From assembly GCF_024498175.1 (NCBI RefSeq), contig NZ_CP101823.1, positions 2,300,987 to 2,364,986 of the forward strand: a DNA stretch of 64,000 nt. The letters are read 5' to 3'. This document shows, in pieces, positions 25,016 to 33,297 of the stretch. Position numbers and translations under genes: made by a program. Source of the stretch: Haloplanus salinarum (GTDB lineage: Archaea; Halobacteriota; Halobacteria; Halobacteriales; Haloferacaceae). Under the pieces are notes generated by a model. That model worked only from the letters and a program-made list of their open reading frames with translations, did not search any database and had not been told where the DNA came from. How positions within the stretch are numbered: position 1 is the stretch's first letter; every line of letters starts with the position of its first letter.

Positions 25016-25518
25016 GGCGCCGGTCGAGTCCCGATAGGCGTCGGCCGACGGCGGGACGCCGTCCGCCTACCCGATCGGCGCCATGAGGAACCCGCCGGCC
25101 ATCACGAGGATAGACGCTGGCCATCGACCCGACCGGATCCGCGAAGAGGCTGGCGGCGACGATTATCAGGCGTCCACGGTCGACGACTGCCTCGTTTTTC
25201 GACGCGGGGGACGTTCGCGGCCGCCGCCACTTCGTCGGTCCGTCGGCACGACCTCGCCCCGACCGAACGGGCGCTGCGGTATCGTCGTGTGTCCGGGTCG
25301 ACGTCGAACACTGCCGGCGAGAGAACCGGGTCACGACCGAGCCATCGGCGACGGGGCGGGCCTCCGTAGCCGCTTCGCTCCTCACTTTCGTTCGGAGCGG
25401 AAGCGGGCCGGGAGGGAGTTGAACCACGCGAACGCCTCGCTACCGCTCGGCGTTCTCCAGTTCAACTCCTTCCTGCCGGTTCCCTCACCGCCTCGCCGTC
25501 GCTCGGCGGTTCGGTGCA
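25016..25518. other. 503-nt gap without a supported gene
   Basis: I see no convincing gene. On the minus strand near 25175-25070 two frames together spell a hydrophobic tail, GRLIIVAASLFADPVGSMAS then ILVMAGGFLMAPIG, suggesting a frameshifted relic of a small membrane protein. The right part holds the tRNA-Lys-derived repeat described separately. Open frames on the plus strand cross the tRNA gene and are not protein-like. Confidence 0.4.
25404..25473. repeat. Partial copy of the tRNA-Lys 3' end plus hairpin
   Basis: Bases 25404-25425 are identical, over 22 nt and in the same orientation, to 25519-25540, the discriminator, acceptor strand and T-stem of the adjacent tRNA-Lys gene. To its right an imperfect hairpin forms: GGAGTTGAAC (25415-25424) with GTTCAACTCC (25460-25469), and inside it GAACGCC (25430-25436) with GGCGTTC (25449-25455), loop TCGCTACCGCTC. 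Direct repeats of a tRNA 3' end are typical of integrase attachment sites. Here the copies are only 115 nt apart and enclose no gene. Confidence 0.6.
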
Positions 25519-25592
25519 CGGGCCGGGAGGGAGTTGAACCCCCGACCGACGGATTAAGAGTCCGTCGCTCTACCTGACTGAGCTACCGGCCC
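25519..25592 (-). tRNA. tRNA-Lys (anticodon CTT)
   Basis: On the minus strand the acceptor GGGCCGG (25592-25586) pairs with CCGGCCC, discriminator G at 25519. The D arm is GCTC...GAGC, the anticodon loop is CTCTTAA on a GACGGA/TCCGTC stem, and the T loop is TTCAACT on a GGGGG/CCCTC stem. There is no intron and no encoded CCA. A 22-nt copy of its 3' end lies 115 nt downstream (25404-25425). Confidence 0.96.
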
Positions 25593-25691
25593 TACGCCAA
25601 CCGCTATCCGTGGGCCACTAAAAGGCGTTTCCCTTCGAGACGGTGGGAAGAAGGGACGAGGTTAAGTGAAACGCCGGGATACGTCGGTCAC

Positions 25692-27152
25692 ATGAGCAAC
25701 GCGGCCCCGGTGTCGACGATGTCTTCGTACGCGATCCTCGGCTGTGGGAGCGTCGGTCACGCGGTCGCGGAAGACCTCGCGGAGGAGGGCAAGAGCGTGC
25801 TGATCCTCGACCGGGACGAGAGCCGCGTCGAAGCGCTTCGCGACCAGGACCTCAACGCACGGCAGACCGACATCCGTGACGAAGAGGTGGCGGAGTTGGT
25901 CGCCGACCGCGACATCCTCCTGATCCTCGCCTCGGACGTCGAGGCGAACAAGGCCGCGGTGTCGACGATCCGCGACCGTGGCGGCGACCAGTTCATCATC
26001 GTGCGAGCCTCCGATCCGATCTCGGAGGACGAACTCACCGAGGCGGGCGCGGACGTGGTGATCAACCCCTCGCAGGTGATCGCCGAATCGGCGCTGCGGG
26101 CGCTGGAGACGGGCGAACTGGAGTACAAGGCCAAACAGTTGGCGGACATCCTCCGCTCGGGGGCGGGCGACCTCGCCATCCTCACCCACGACAACCCCGA
26201 TCCGGACTCCATCGCCAGCGCCGTGGCGCTCCAGGCCATCGCCGACGCCCACGACGTCGAGGCCGACATCCTCTATCACGGCGACATCGGCCACCAGGAG
26301 AACCGGGCCTTCGTCAACCTGCTCGGGATCGAACTCCTGCCGCTCTCGGAGGCGGAGTCGCTCGACGACTACGACCTGGTCGCGCTCGTCGACCACATGA
26401 AGTCGGGTGACATCGGCCTCGACACCGGCGTCGATATCTTCATCGACCACTACGAGCCCGAATCGGAGTACGGCGCCGAGTTCATGGACGTACGGCCGAA
26501 CGTCTCCTCGACGTCGACCATCCTCACGAAGTATATCCAGGAGTTCGACCTCTCGCCGAGCGAGGCGGTGGCGACGGCGCTCCTGTACGGCATTCGCGCG
26601 GAGACGCTGGATTTCAAACGCGACACCACACCCGCGGACCTGACGGCTGCGGCGTATCTCTATCCCTTCGCCAACCACGACACGCTCGAACAGGTCGAAT
26701 CGCCGTCGATGTCGCCCGAGACGCTCGACGTGCTGGCGGAGGCCATCCAGAACCGGCAGGTCCAGGGGAGTCACCTCGTCTCGAACGCGGGGTTCATCCG
26801 CGACCGGGACGCCCTCTCGCAGGCCGCCCAGCACCTCCTCAACTTGGAGGGGATCACGACGACGGCCGTCTTCGGCATCGCGGACGACACCATCTACCTC
26901 GCCGCCCGCTCGAAGGACATCCGCATCAACATCGGGAACGTCCTCGACGACGCCTACGGCAACGTCGGGGAGGCGGGGGGCCACTCGACACAGGGGAGCG
27001 TCGAAATCCCGCTCGGCCTGTTTACGGGCATCGAGGCCAGCGAGGACAACCGCGACACGCTCCTGTCGCTCGCCGAGGAGGCGGTCCGCAAGAAACTGTT
27101 CGACGCGATGGGCGTCGAGAGCACCGCGGGCGAGGCGACGAACGGCAGTTAA
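25692..27152 (+). CDS. DHH-family phosphoesterase fused to an RCK/TrkA-N domain
   Basis: A 486-residue soluble protein. Residues 10-130 are a Rossmann TrkA-N/RCK_N fold (YAILGCGSVGHAVAEDLAEE, then DRDE). Residues about 155-330 form the DHH domain: THDNPDPDSIASAVAL, the catalytic VDHMKSG, and IDHYEPESEY. The DHHA1 domain follows, with the glycine-rich GEAGGHSTQGSVEIPLG near 435. DHH proteins cleave phosphodiesters such as cyclic dinucleotides, nanoRNA or pApA. The RCK part suggests nucleotide sensing. The same fusion is known in archaea; the substrate is not established. The PRC-barrel gene converges and overlaps its stop by 4 nt. Confidence 0.9.
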   Translation: MSNAAPVSTMSSYAILGCGSVGHAVAEDLAEEGKSVLILDRDESRVEALRDQDLNARQTDIRDEEVAELVADRDILLILASDVEANKAAVSTIRDRGGDQFIIVRASDPISEDELTEAGADVVINPSQVIAESALRALETGELEYKAKQLADILRSGAGDLAILTHDNPDPDSIASAVALQAIADAHDVEADILYHGDIGHQENRAFVNLLGIELLPLSEAESLDDYDLVALVDHMKSGDIGLDTGVDIFIDHYEPESEYGAEFMDVRPNVSSTSTILTKYIQEFDLSPSEAVATALLYGIRAETLDFKRDTTPADLTAAAYLYPFANHDTLEQVESPSMSPETLDVLAEAIQNRQVQGSHLVSNAGFIRDRDALSQAAQHLLNLEGITTTAVFGIADDTIYLAARSKDIRINIGNVLDDAYGNVGEAGGHSTQGSVEIPLGLFTGIEASEDNRDTLLSLAEEAVRKKLFDAMGVESTAGEATNGS

Positions 27153-27439
27153 GCGACGACTTCCTCGTCCTCGTCTTCCTCGTCGAGGCGTTCGACCACG
27201 TCGTTGATCAGGATCACGTCGCCGACCGCACGGACCCAGCGGTAGGGGATCATCACGCCCTTGCCGGCCTCGATCCGCCCGGCGAACAGTTCCTGGCTCA
27301 ACTCACCGAGCGCGAGCCCCGTGACCGACTCCTGTCCCAAGTCGAGGCGGACGTCCTCGACCTCCCCGACGAAGACTCCGTTGTTCGAGTACACCTCGCG
27401 CCCGACGAGTGTCGTGATCTCCTGTGGCGTGCCGTCCAT
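27149..27439 (-). CDS. PRC-barrel domain protein
   Basis: A 96-residue protein made of a single PRC barrel (residues 8-85): TTLVGREVYSNNGVFVGEVE, then KGVMIPYRWVRAVGDVILIN, with an acidic C-terminal tail. Stand-alone PRC-barrel proteins in archaea are thought to serve in RNA processing or, for CdpB proteins, in cell division. This one carries no extra signature to decide. The start ATG 27439 precedes the conserved region directly; longer frames upstream are not protein-like. Confidence 0.85.
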   Translation of the reverse strand: MDGTPQEITTLVGREVYSNNGVFVGEVEDVRLDLGQESVTGLALGELSQELFAGRIEAGKGVMIPYRWVRAVGDVILINDVVERLDEEDEDEEVVA

Positions 27440-27509
27440 ATGCACTTCCTGTTCGTGGCGGGTCTTAATAGTTCGCGGACCGCCCGCGACGGCCGGACGG
27501 CGACGCGAG

Positions 27510-27893
27510 TCACTCCCGAAGGAGGAGCGCGAGAACGACGAGCAAGACCACCTGTGCGACCTTGTCGACGGCGCCGAGCGTCCCGACGTCGGCGGGGAAG
27601 GCCTTCGTGCCGGCGGCGAAGTTGACGTAGTACCACAGGACGATCTGTCCGGCGGTGAAGGGGATTCCGAGGCGATAGAGGAGCCCACGGCGGTAGTTCG
27701 CGACGACGGCGGCGCCCGCGGCCAGGAACACGACTCCGGCGAACAGAAAGGAGAGGCCGAGCGGACTCGGGGCGAACCCGACGCCGAGTCGCAGGTGGAT
27801 CAGTCCGGTGACGACCGCCAGCAACACGCCGGCGTAGTGTAGCGGTCCCAACTCGCCCGAGTCGACGAATCCGGTGTCCGTCGCCGTGCTCAT
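27510..27893 (-). CDS. Four-helix membrane protein (DUF7475-like)
   Basis: A 127-residue integral membrane protein with four hydrophobic helices at about residues 17-35, 45-64, 72-92 and 104-125. It contains GVLLAVVTGLIHLRLGVGFA and LYRLGIPFTAGQIVLWYYVN. A haloarchaeal family of this size and pattern is, as I recall, DUF7475. No functional residues stand out beyond a possible histidine in helix 1. It begins 88 nt from the divergent arylsulfotransferase-like gene and ends 70 nt before the PRC-barrel gene on the same strand. Confidence 0.75.
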   Translation of the reverse strand: MSTATDTGFVDSGELGPLHYAGVLLAVVTGLIHLRLGVGFAPSPLGLSFLFAGVVFLAAGAAVVANYRRGLLYRLGIPFTAGQIVLWYYVNFAAGTKAFPADVGTLGAVDKVAQVVLLVVLALLLRE

Positions 27894-27981
27894 ACCACGT
27901 CTCGGGGCGGCGCGCGCATAAAATCACGTGCTGCCCCCCGTGGGTACGAGGGATTATGCGTCTCCAGCCCCCCGAACGGGC

Positions 27982-29301
27982 ATGGCCGACGGAACCCGGC
28001 AGTGGGTCGTCCGTGCCCTCGTCGCGGTGCTGGTGCTGTCGGCCGGCGTGGTCGCGGTGGAGTTCGTCGCACACGCACGCGACCCGGCGGCCGGCGACGC
28101 CGCGGCGTCGCAGGCCCGACAGCCCTACGCGGAGCGGCGAGCCGTCGCCCCACCGGCGAACGGGACGACGGTGATCACGGTCCAGAAGTTCCGACGAAAC
28201 TTCGTCGTCGCGTTCGCCCCCGACGGCCGGGTCCGCTACTTCGATAACTCGCTGGATCGATACCACGACGTCGACCCGGTTCCGGAGGGGACCCACACCG
28301 TCGAGTTCGTCGGTGCCGAATACGACGGGGATACGACCCACCTGCTCGTCCGGCGGGTGAACCTCACGACGGGCGCCACGCGGGACGTCTACCGCCACGC
28401 CGTCCCCCGCACCGACCGCCCACACCGGTGGCACGACGTCGACCGACTCGACGCCCACCGGCTCCTGGTGGCGGACATCCGTGACGACGCCGTCTTCGTC
28501 GTGAACACGACGACGGGGGAGCGGACCTACGAGTGGCCGGCACAGGCCCACTTCGACACGGAATCCGGGGGCCAGTTCCCGCGGGACTGGACGCATCTCA
28601 ACGACGTCGAACGGCTCCCGGACGGACGATACATGGCGAGCCTCCGCAACCAGGACGCCGTGGTGTTCGTCGAGCCGGGTCGGGGCGTCGACGCGTCGTG
28701 GACGCTCGGGCGCGACGACGCCCACGGGATCCTGTACGAGCAACACAACCCGGATTACCTTCCGGGAGCGGAGCCGTCGGTACTCGTCGCCGACTCGCAG
28801 AACCGGCGGATCGTCGAGTACCGACGCGAGAACGGGTCGTGGGTGCGGACCTGGTCGTGGCGCGACGAGGGGATGGCCTGGCCACGCGACGCCGACCGGT
28901 TGCCGAACGGCCACACCCTGATCGGCGATACGAACAGCGGCCGTGTCCTCGAAATCGACGAGACGGGGACGGTGGTCTGGCGGGTCGACGGGCTCCCGAG
29001 TTACGACGTGGAGCGACTGGGGACGGGCGACGAGAGCGCGGGCGGCCGCTCGGCCGAACGGCTGGGCCTCGCGAACCGGAGCCCGGCGGCCGGCTCGCCG
29101 TCGACGACCCGCCCGGGACGGACGGTCATCCCCACCCGGGTCAGCAACACGGTGGCCTTCGTCTCCCCCCTATGGCTGTCGGCGACGGGGCGGGCGGCGG
29201 CGGTCGTCGGCCTCGTCGCCGCCCTAGCGCTCGCTCTGCCCGTGGTGGGGGGGCGACTGCGCCGCGTCCTCGCCGCGGCGGCGCGAAGAGGTAAACCGTA
29301 G
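27982..29301 (+). CDS. Arylsulfotransferase-like beta-propeller membrane protein
   Basis: A 439-residue protein anchored at both ends: an N-terminal helix (about 12-32, VVRALVAVLVLSAGVVAVEF) and a C-terminal helix (about 400-422). The exposed middle (80-350) has repeated propeller blades with the arylsulfotransferase (ASST) family signatures WTHLNDVERLPDGRYMASLR, ILYEQHNPDYLPGAEPSVLV and LPNGHTLIGDTNSGRVLEID. Family members transfer sulfate between phenols, but many archaeal members are uncharacterised and may have other roles. GATTATG near 27952 supports the start at 27982. It is followed by two more membrane-protein genes on the same strand. Confidence 0.82.
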   Translation: MADGTRQWVVRALVAVLVLSAGVVAVEFVAHARDPAAGDAAASQARQPYAERRAVAPPANGTTVITVQKFRRNFVVAFAPDGRVRYFDNSLDRYHDVDPVPEGTHTVEFVGAEYDGDTTHLLVRRVNLTTGATRDVYRHAVPRTDRPHRWHDVDRLDAHRLLVADIRDDAVFVVNTTTGERTYEWPAQAHFDTESGGQFPRDWTHLNDVERLPDGRYMASLRNQDAVVFVEPGRGVDASWTLGRDDAHGILYEQHNPDYLPGAEPSVLVADSQNRRIVEYRRENGSWVRTWSWRDEGMAWPRDADRLPNGHTLIGDTNSGRVLEIDETGTVVWRVDGLPSYDVERLGTGDESAGGRSAERLGLANRSPAAGSPSTTRPGRTVIPTRVSNTVAFVSPLWLSATGRAAAVVGLVAALALALPVVGGRLRRVLAAAARRGKP

Positions 29302-29394
29302 CGGTCCCAGGGTGAGGTGAATGGCGGAACGCAGTCAGGACGGACGGGTGCGTGGGCCACAGGGCCGGATCCAGGGGTCGACGGGAGGGGGTCG

Positions 29395-30042
29395 ATGACG
29401 CCGGGCGTCCCGACGCAGTCGGCGTGGGTCGGCCAGGCCGTCCGGCTCTCGGTCGAGTCGGCCGCCGGAACGGCGGCACGGACCGGGCCTGGCGCGCGGC
29501 GGCTACTGGACTGGATCGTCGGTATCGACGCGTGGGCGGTGGGGGTGATCCTCGAACTCAGACACCCGCTGCTGACGAAGCTCATGGCGTCGGTGACGGG
29601 GCTCGGGTCGGCGTCGGCCGCGGTCGTGTTGCTCGGCCTCTGCTATCTGGCGGGGTGGCGACGGGACGTCGCGGTCGCCACCGTCTCGCTTGCGGTCGCC
29701 GGCGTCGTCGTCGCCGCGCTGATGGCGCTGGTCCAGCGGCCGTTCCCGCCACAGCCGGTGTGCGTGACCGACGGATCGGGGGTGCCACACTCGTTCCCGT
29801 CCGGACACGCGGCGGCCGTGACCGTCTACGCGCTGGTGTCGCGACGCTCCGAGGCGCTCCCGTTCGGGGTCGTGACGGCCGTCGCCGCCCTCGTCGCGTT
29901 CTCGCGGATCTACCTCGGGACCCACTTCCTGAGCGATACGGTGGTCGGGGTGGCCATCGGCGGCGCCGCGGTGGTGCTTGGTCGGCGGGTGATCGACCGC
30001 CGGGACGGGCGACCCCTCGGCGGGGTGCTGGCGGACGAATGA
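29395..30042 (+). CDS. PAP2-family membrane phosphatase
   Basis: A 215-residue integral membrane enzyme with about five helices. The PAP2 motifs are present: RPFPPQP near residue 119 (end of motif 1), PHSFPSGHAAAVTVYAL near 138, and SRIYLGTHFLSDTVVG near 173. The leading lysine of motif 1 is not obvious. The family dephosphorylates lipid phosphates such as phosphatidate or polyprenyl diphosphate outside the membrane. I start at ATG 29395 because GGAGGGGG lies 5-10 nt upstream. A GTG at 29317 would add 26 non-conserved residues. The next gene follows after 40 nt. Confidence 0.85.
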   Translation: MTPGVPTQSAWVGQAVRLSVESAAGTAARTGPGARRLLDWIVGIDAWAVGVILELRHPLLTKLMASVTGLGSASAAVVLLGLCYLAGWRRDVAVATVSLAVAGVVVAALMALVQRPFPPQPVCVTDGSGVPHSFPSGHAAAVTVYALVSRRSEALPFGVVTAVAALVAFSRIYLGTHFLSDTVVGVAIGGAAVVLGRRVIDRRDGRPLGGVLADE

Positions 30043-30082
30043 CTCCCGTCGCGCCGATCCACCCCGCACCGGGAGGGCGGTG

Positions 30083-30538
30083 ATGCTCTTCGCGACCCAT
30101 CTCGTCGCGGCCGTCCTCCTCGGCCGACGGTGGACGCTGTCCCCGGCGTGGCTCGTCGCCGGCGCGGCGCTCCCGGACGTCGTCGACAAACCCTTGGCGA
30201 TGGTCGGACTCGTCGACCTCTATCACACCGTCGGCCACTCCGCGCTGCTCGTCGTCCTCGCGGTGCCCGCTGCGGTCGCCGGGCGACGGGGGCTGGCTGT
30301 CGCGGTCGGGTGGGCATCACACCTGGCGCTCGACGCGTTCCACGTCGCGATCAACGGCCGCCCCGAGGACGCCGTCTTTCTCGTCTGGCCGCTCGTGACC
30401 CCGGCGACGCCGCTGAAACTGCCGCCCGGGGACTTCTTCGTCTACTACCTCTGGACGCCCTCGTTTTTCGTCGAAATCGGAATCTGGGTGGCCGTCGGGG
30501 CGGCGGCGGTGCGCGCGTGGCGCCGCGGCCGGGAGTGA
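30083..30538 (+). CDS. YdjM/DUF457-type membrane-bound metal-dependent hydrolase
   Basis: A 151-residue membrane protein with four hydrophobic segments. Histidine and aspartate motifs typical of the DUF457 inner-membrane hydrolase group are visible: FATHLVAAVLLG, AALPDVVDKPLAM, LYHTVGHSALLVVL and ASHLALDAFHVAIN. These would bind a metal near the membrane surface. The substrate is unknown. It probably belongs with the preceding PAP2 gene, 40 nt upstream. It ends 4 nt before the stop of the convergent lactate-oxidation gene. Confidence 0.8.
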   Translation: MLFATHLVAAVLLGRRWTLSPAWLVAGAALPDVVDKPLAMVGLVDLYHTVGHSALLVVLAVPAAVAGRRGLAVAVGWASHLALDAFHVAINGRPEDAVFLVWPLVTPATPLKLPPGDFFVYYLWTPSFFVEIGIWVAVGAAAVRAWRRGRE

Positions 30539-30542
30539 GGGT

Positions 30543-32744
30543 CTACCGTGGCGCGATCAGTTCGACCGGATGCCGCGAGGGCCGGGAGAGCAGGGCGTCG
30601 AGTTGCTCCAGACAGGAGGTGCCACTCGCGACGACCGTCCGGTCGCGCGTCTCGGGGGTCGAGAACTGCTCGGCCAGGTCCTCGCCCACGTCCATGCTCA
30701 GCTCGTAGTAGGTGTCCTTGTACCCGAAGGAGCCGGCCATGCCACAGCACTCCACGTCCGAGGTGGCGACGTCGTAGCCCAAGTCCTCGAGGACGGTCGT
30801 CGTGTGGGCTTCGAGGCCGAGCGTGCGCTGCTGACAGTGGGCGTGGTACGCGACGTCGTGGCCGTCGCCCGGGCGGAGCGCCCCGGCGTCGGCCCCGTTC
30901 TCCAGCAGGCCATAGACGTACTCCATGATCTCGTAGCTGTGCTCCTGGAGCCGTTCGGCGGACGCCTCGGGGAGGAACCGCTCGTACTCCCGCTCGAATA
31001 TCGCGAGGTCCGAGGGTTCGATGACGACCACGTCGCGCCCGGCGTCGAGGTGTTCGGCGAGGGCGCCGTAGACGTCGTGGGCGTGGTTCTCGGCGGTGGC
31101 GATCATCCCCTGGGAGAGGGGCGCGCGGCCGCTGGAGCGCATCGAGGGCACCCGGACGGAGACGCCGAGGGCCTCCAGGGCCCGGACCGCGGCCTTGCCG
31201 CGTTCGACCTGGACGTGGTTGGTGTAGACGTCGGGGTAGAGCACGACCTCCCGGGAGGGATCGGGCACCGTCGAGGAGCGTCGCTCGAACCAGTCGACGA
31301 GGGTCTCCCGCTGGAACTCGGGGAGGTCACGGCGGGCGTCGACGCCCGCGACACGTTCGAGCGCCCACCGGGCGGGTGCGGTGTCGGCGAGCCAGTTCGA
31401 GACGGGGGCGGTCGCGCTCCCGAGTTTCGCGAGCGTCTCGAAGTTGCCGAAGAGGCGCTTATCGAGTTCCAGCCCGCCGGGCTCCTCGTCGGGGGTGAGC
31501 CCCTCGACGAGGAAGTCGGCACCCTCGGGCTCCTCGCCGCGGTTGATTCGGTCGCGGACGACCGTGTTGATCCACGGGATATCGATTTTGGTGGGACAGC
31601 CGTTGACACACCGCGAACAACCGGTACAGAAGTCGTTGAACTCGGCGGCGGTGTCCAGTCCCTCGATGCCCGCCTCCCAGCCGGTACCGATGCCGCCGGA
31701 GTACGTCTCGCCGCCGAAGGCGTGGCCGCCGACGTGCTGGAAGTTGGCACAGGAGTTCGAACACTGGCCACAGCGGATGCAGTACAGCGTCTCGCGGAGC
31801 TGCTCGTCCTCGCGCATCGCCATCCGGCCGTTATCGATGAGGACGAGGTGGAAGTCGCGGTTCGAATCCCGCTCGGAGAGGGGCGTCTCGTCGTCGTCGA
31901 AATCGAGGGTCGGCGAGTCGACCGGTGGGGTGAAAAGCGAGACGTAGGCGGTGAGGTCCTGGCCCGTACCCGAGCGGGCGAGGAGTTCGAGAAACGGCGA
32001 GAGGTCGTCCGTGGAGGGGACGATTTTCTCGATGCCGGTGACGGCGACGTGTGTGTCGGGCGCGACGGCACACTTCCGGGCGTTGCCCTCGCTGGTGACG
32101 ATGGCCATCGTCCCGGAGTCGGCGGCGACGAAGTTGGCGCCGGTCATGCCCACGTCGGCGTCGCGGATGAGTTCACCCAGGCGCTCCCGGGCGAAGCTGG
32201 TGAGTTCGTCGGCCGTCTCCGGCGGGTCCTCGGGGTCGAACACCTCCCGGAACAGGTCGGCGATGCTCTCCTGGGAGCGGTGGATGGCGGGGGCGATGAG
32301 GTGGGAAGGCGTCTCGTCGGCGACCTGGACGACCCACTCGCCGAGGTCCGTCTCCACCACCTCGACGCCGTCGGCCCCCAGGGCGTCGTTGACGTCGAGT
32401 TCCTCGGTGGTCATCGACTTGCTCTTGACGACGCGCTCGGCGTCCGCGTCGGCGGCCACGTCGCGGATGTAGCGGTTGGCGTCCGCGGCGTCGTCGGCGA
32501 CGTAGAGGTGACCCCCGTTGTCCTCGACGGACTCCCGCAACTCCTCGATCAGTTCGGGGAGGCGCTCGATGGCGTCCTCCTTGATCTCGCGGGCGCGGGT
32601 CCGGAGTTCCTCGTAGTTCTCCAACCCGGCGACCGCCTCCTGGCGCTTCCGGTTGAACCCCTTGGTGTTCTCCTCGATGGCGGGGCCCTCGGTCGCCATC
32701 AGCCGCCTGATCTCGGCGGCCTTGTCGCCGCTACCCTTACTCAT
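30543..32744 (-). CDS. Fused LutB/LutA-like iron-sulfur lactate oxidation protein
   Basis: A 733-residue protein joining two subunits of the LutABC (LldEFG) L-lactate dehydrogenase. Residues about 1-300 are the LUD domain of LutB (MTGANFVAADSGTMAIVTSE). Two 4Fe-4S clusters follow at about 320-395 (CIRCGQCSNSCANF, and CTGCSRCVNGCPTK). The rest (about 460-733) is a LutA-like double CCG domain, with AYHAHCQQRTLG and ECCGMAGSFGYKDTYYE. LutA and LutB are normally separate proteins. The 8-nt overlap with the LutC-like gene upstream shows one operon. The product probably oxidises L-lactate to pyruvate at the membrane. Confidence 0.88.
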   Translation of the reverse strand: MSKGSGDKAAEIRRLMATEGPAIEENTKGFNRKRQEAVAGLENYEELRTRAREIKEDAIERLPELIEELRESVEDNGGHLYVADDAADANRYIRDVAADADAERVVKSKSMTTEELDVNDALGADGVEVVETDLGEWVVQVADETPSHLIAPAIHRSQESIADLFREVFDPEDPPETADELTSFARERLGELIRDADVGMTGANFVAADSGTMAIVTSEGNARKCAVAPDTHVAVTGIEKIVPSTDDLSPFLELLARSGTGQDLTAYVSLFTPPVDSPTLDFDDDETPLSERDSNRDFHLVLIDNGRMAMREDEQLRETLYCIRCGQCSNSCANFQHVGGHAFGGETYSGGIGTGWEAGIEGLDTAAEFNDFCTGCSRCVNGCPTKIDIPWINTVVRDRINRGEEPEGADFLVEGLTPDEEPGGLELDKRLFGNFETLAKLGSATAPVSNWLADTAPARWALERVAGVDARRDLPEFQRETLVDWFERRSSTVPDPSREVVLYPDVYTNHVQVERGKAAVRALEALGVSVRVPSMRSSGRAPLSQGMIATAENHAHDVYGALAEHLDAGRDVVVIEPSDLAIFEREYERFLPEASAERLQEHSYEIMEYVYGLLENGADAGALRPGDGHDVAYHAHCQQRTLGLEAHTTTVLEDLGYDVATSDVECCGMAGSFGYKDTYYELSMDVGEDLAEQFSTPETRDRTVVASGTSCLEQLDALLSRPSRHPVELIAPR

Positions 32745-33246
32745 CGAGCATCACCACGTGGACGGCCTCGGGGCCGTGCGCGCCGAGGACGAGTTTGCCC
32801 ATGTCGGCGGTGGCGCTCGGACCGGTGGCGACGACGGCGCTCGCGGCGTCCTCGCGGGCCATGTCGCCGAAGCGGTCGAGCGCCTCGGGCAGGTCGGGGA
32901 GGACCTCGTCCGCACGGACCACGGGGACGTGGAGTTCGGGATAGAGGGAGACGGGTTCGGCGCCGTCGGCGGTCGAGGGGAGGAAGACGCTCCCGTAGTT
33001 GGCCACGCCGAACGAGGCGGGGGTGACGCCGGTCGCCGCCCGCTCTACGGCCGCCGGCGTCGGGTCGACGGTCACGGCGTCGGGGTACTCGACGTCGAAA
33101 GGGAGGGGGACGCCGACGGCGGGGTCGCGGACGATGTCGGCGAGCGTCGATGCGAACGCATCGGCCGTCGTCCGGGTGAGGTCGACCCCGAGTTCGTCGA
33201 GGGCGTCCTCGAACGTCGATAGCGGGTTGGTGGTCGTGGTAGCCAT
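32737..33246 (-). CDS. LUD-domain protein, LutC/LldG-like
   Basis: A 169-residue protein, essentially one LUD domain: ATGVTPASFGVANYGSVFLP, then ELHVPVVRADEVLPDLPEAL and VATGPSATADMGKLVLGAHG. It corresponds to LutC, the third component of the LutABC lactate oxidation system. It overlaps the fused LutB/LutA gene by 8 nt and lies 51 nt downstream of the NRAMP-like gene. An ATG two codons upstream (33252) is an equal alternative start. Confidence 0.87.
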   Translation of the reverse strand: MATTTTNPLSTFEDALDELGVDLTRTTADAFASTLADIVRDPAVGVPLPFDVEYPDAVTVDPTPAAVERAATGVTPASFGVANYGSVFLPSTADGAEPVSLYPELHVPVVRADEVLPDLPEALDRFGDMAREDAASAVVATGPSATADMGKLVLGAHGPEAVHVVMLDE

Positions 33247-33297
33247 GTGCACGCGTTTGGCGTCCGGCCGTTTTGTAGCTTCGGTCCGGCGCCGACG

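Noticed and set aside
25404-25592. A complete integrated element bounded by tRNA-Lys repeats
   Set aside because: Only 93 nt lie between the copies and there is no integrase gene nearby, so only an attachment-like repeat is claimed.
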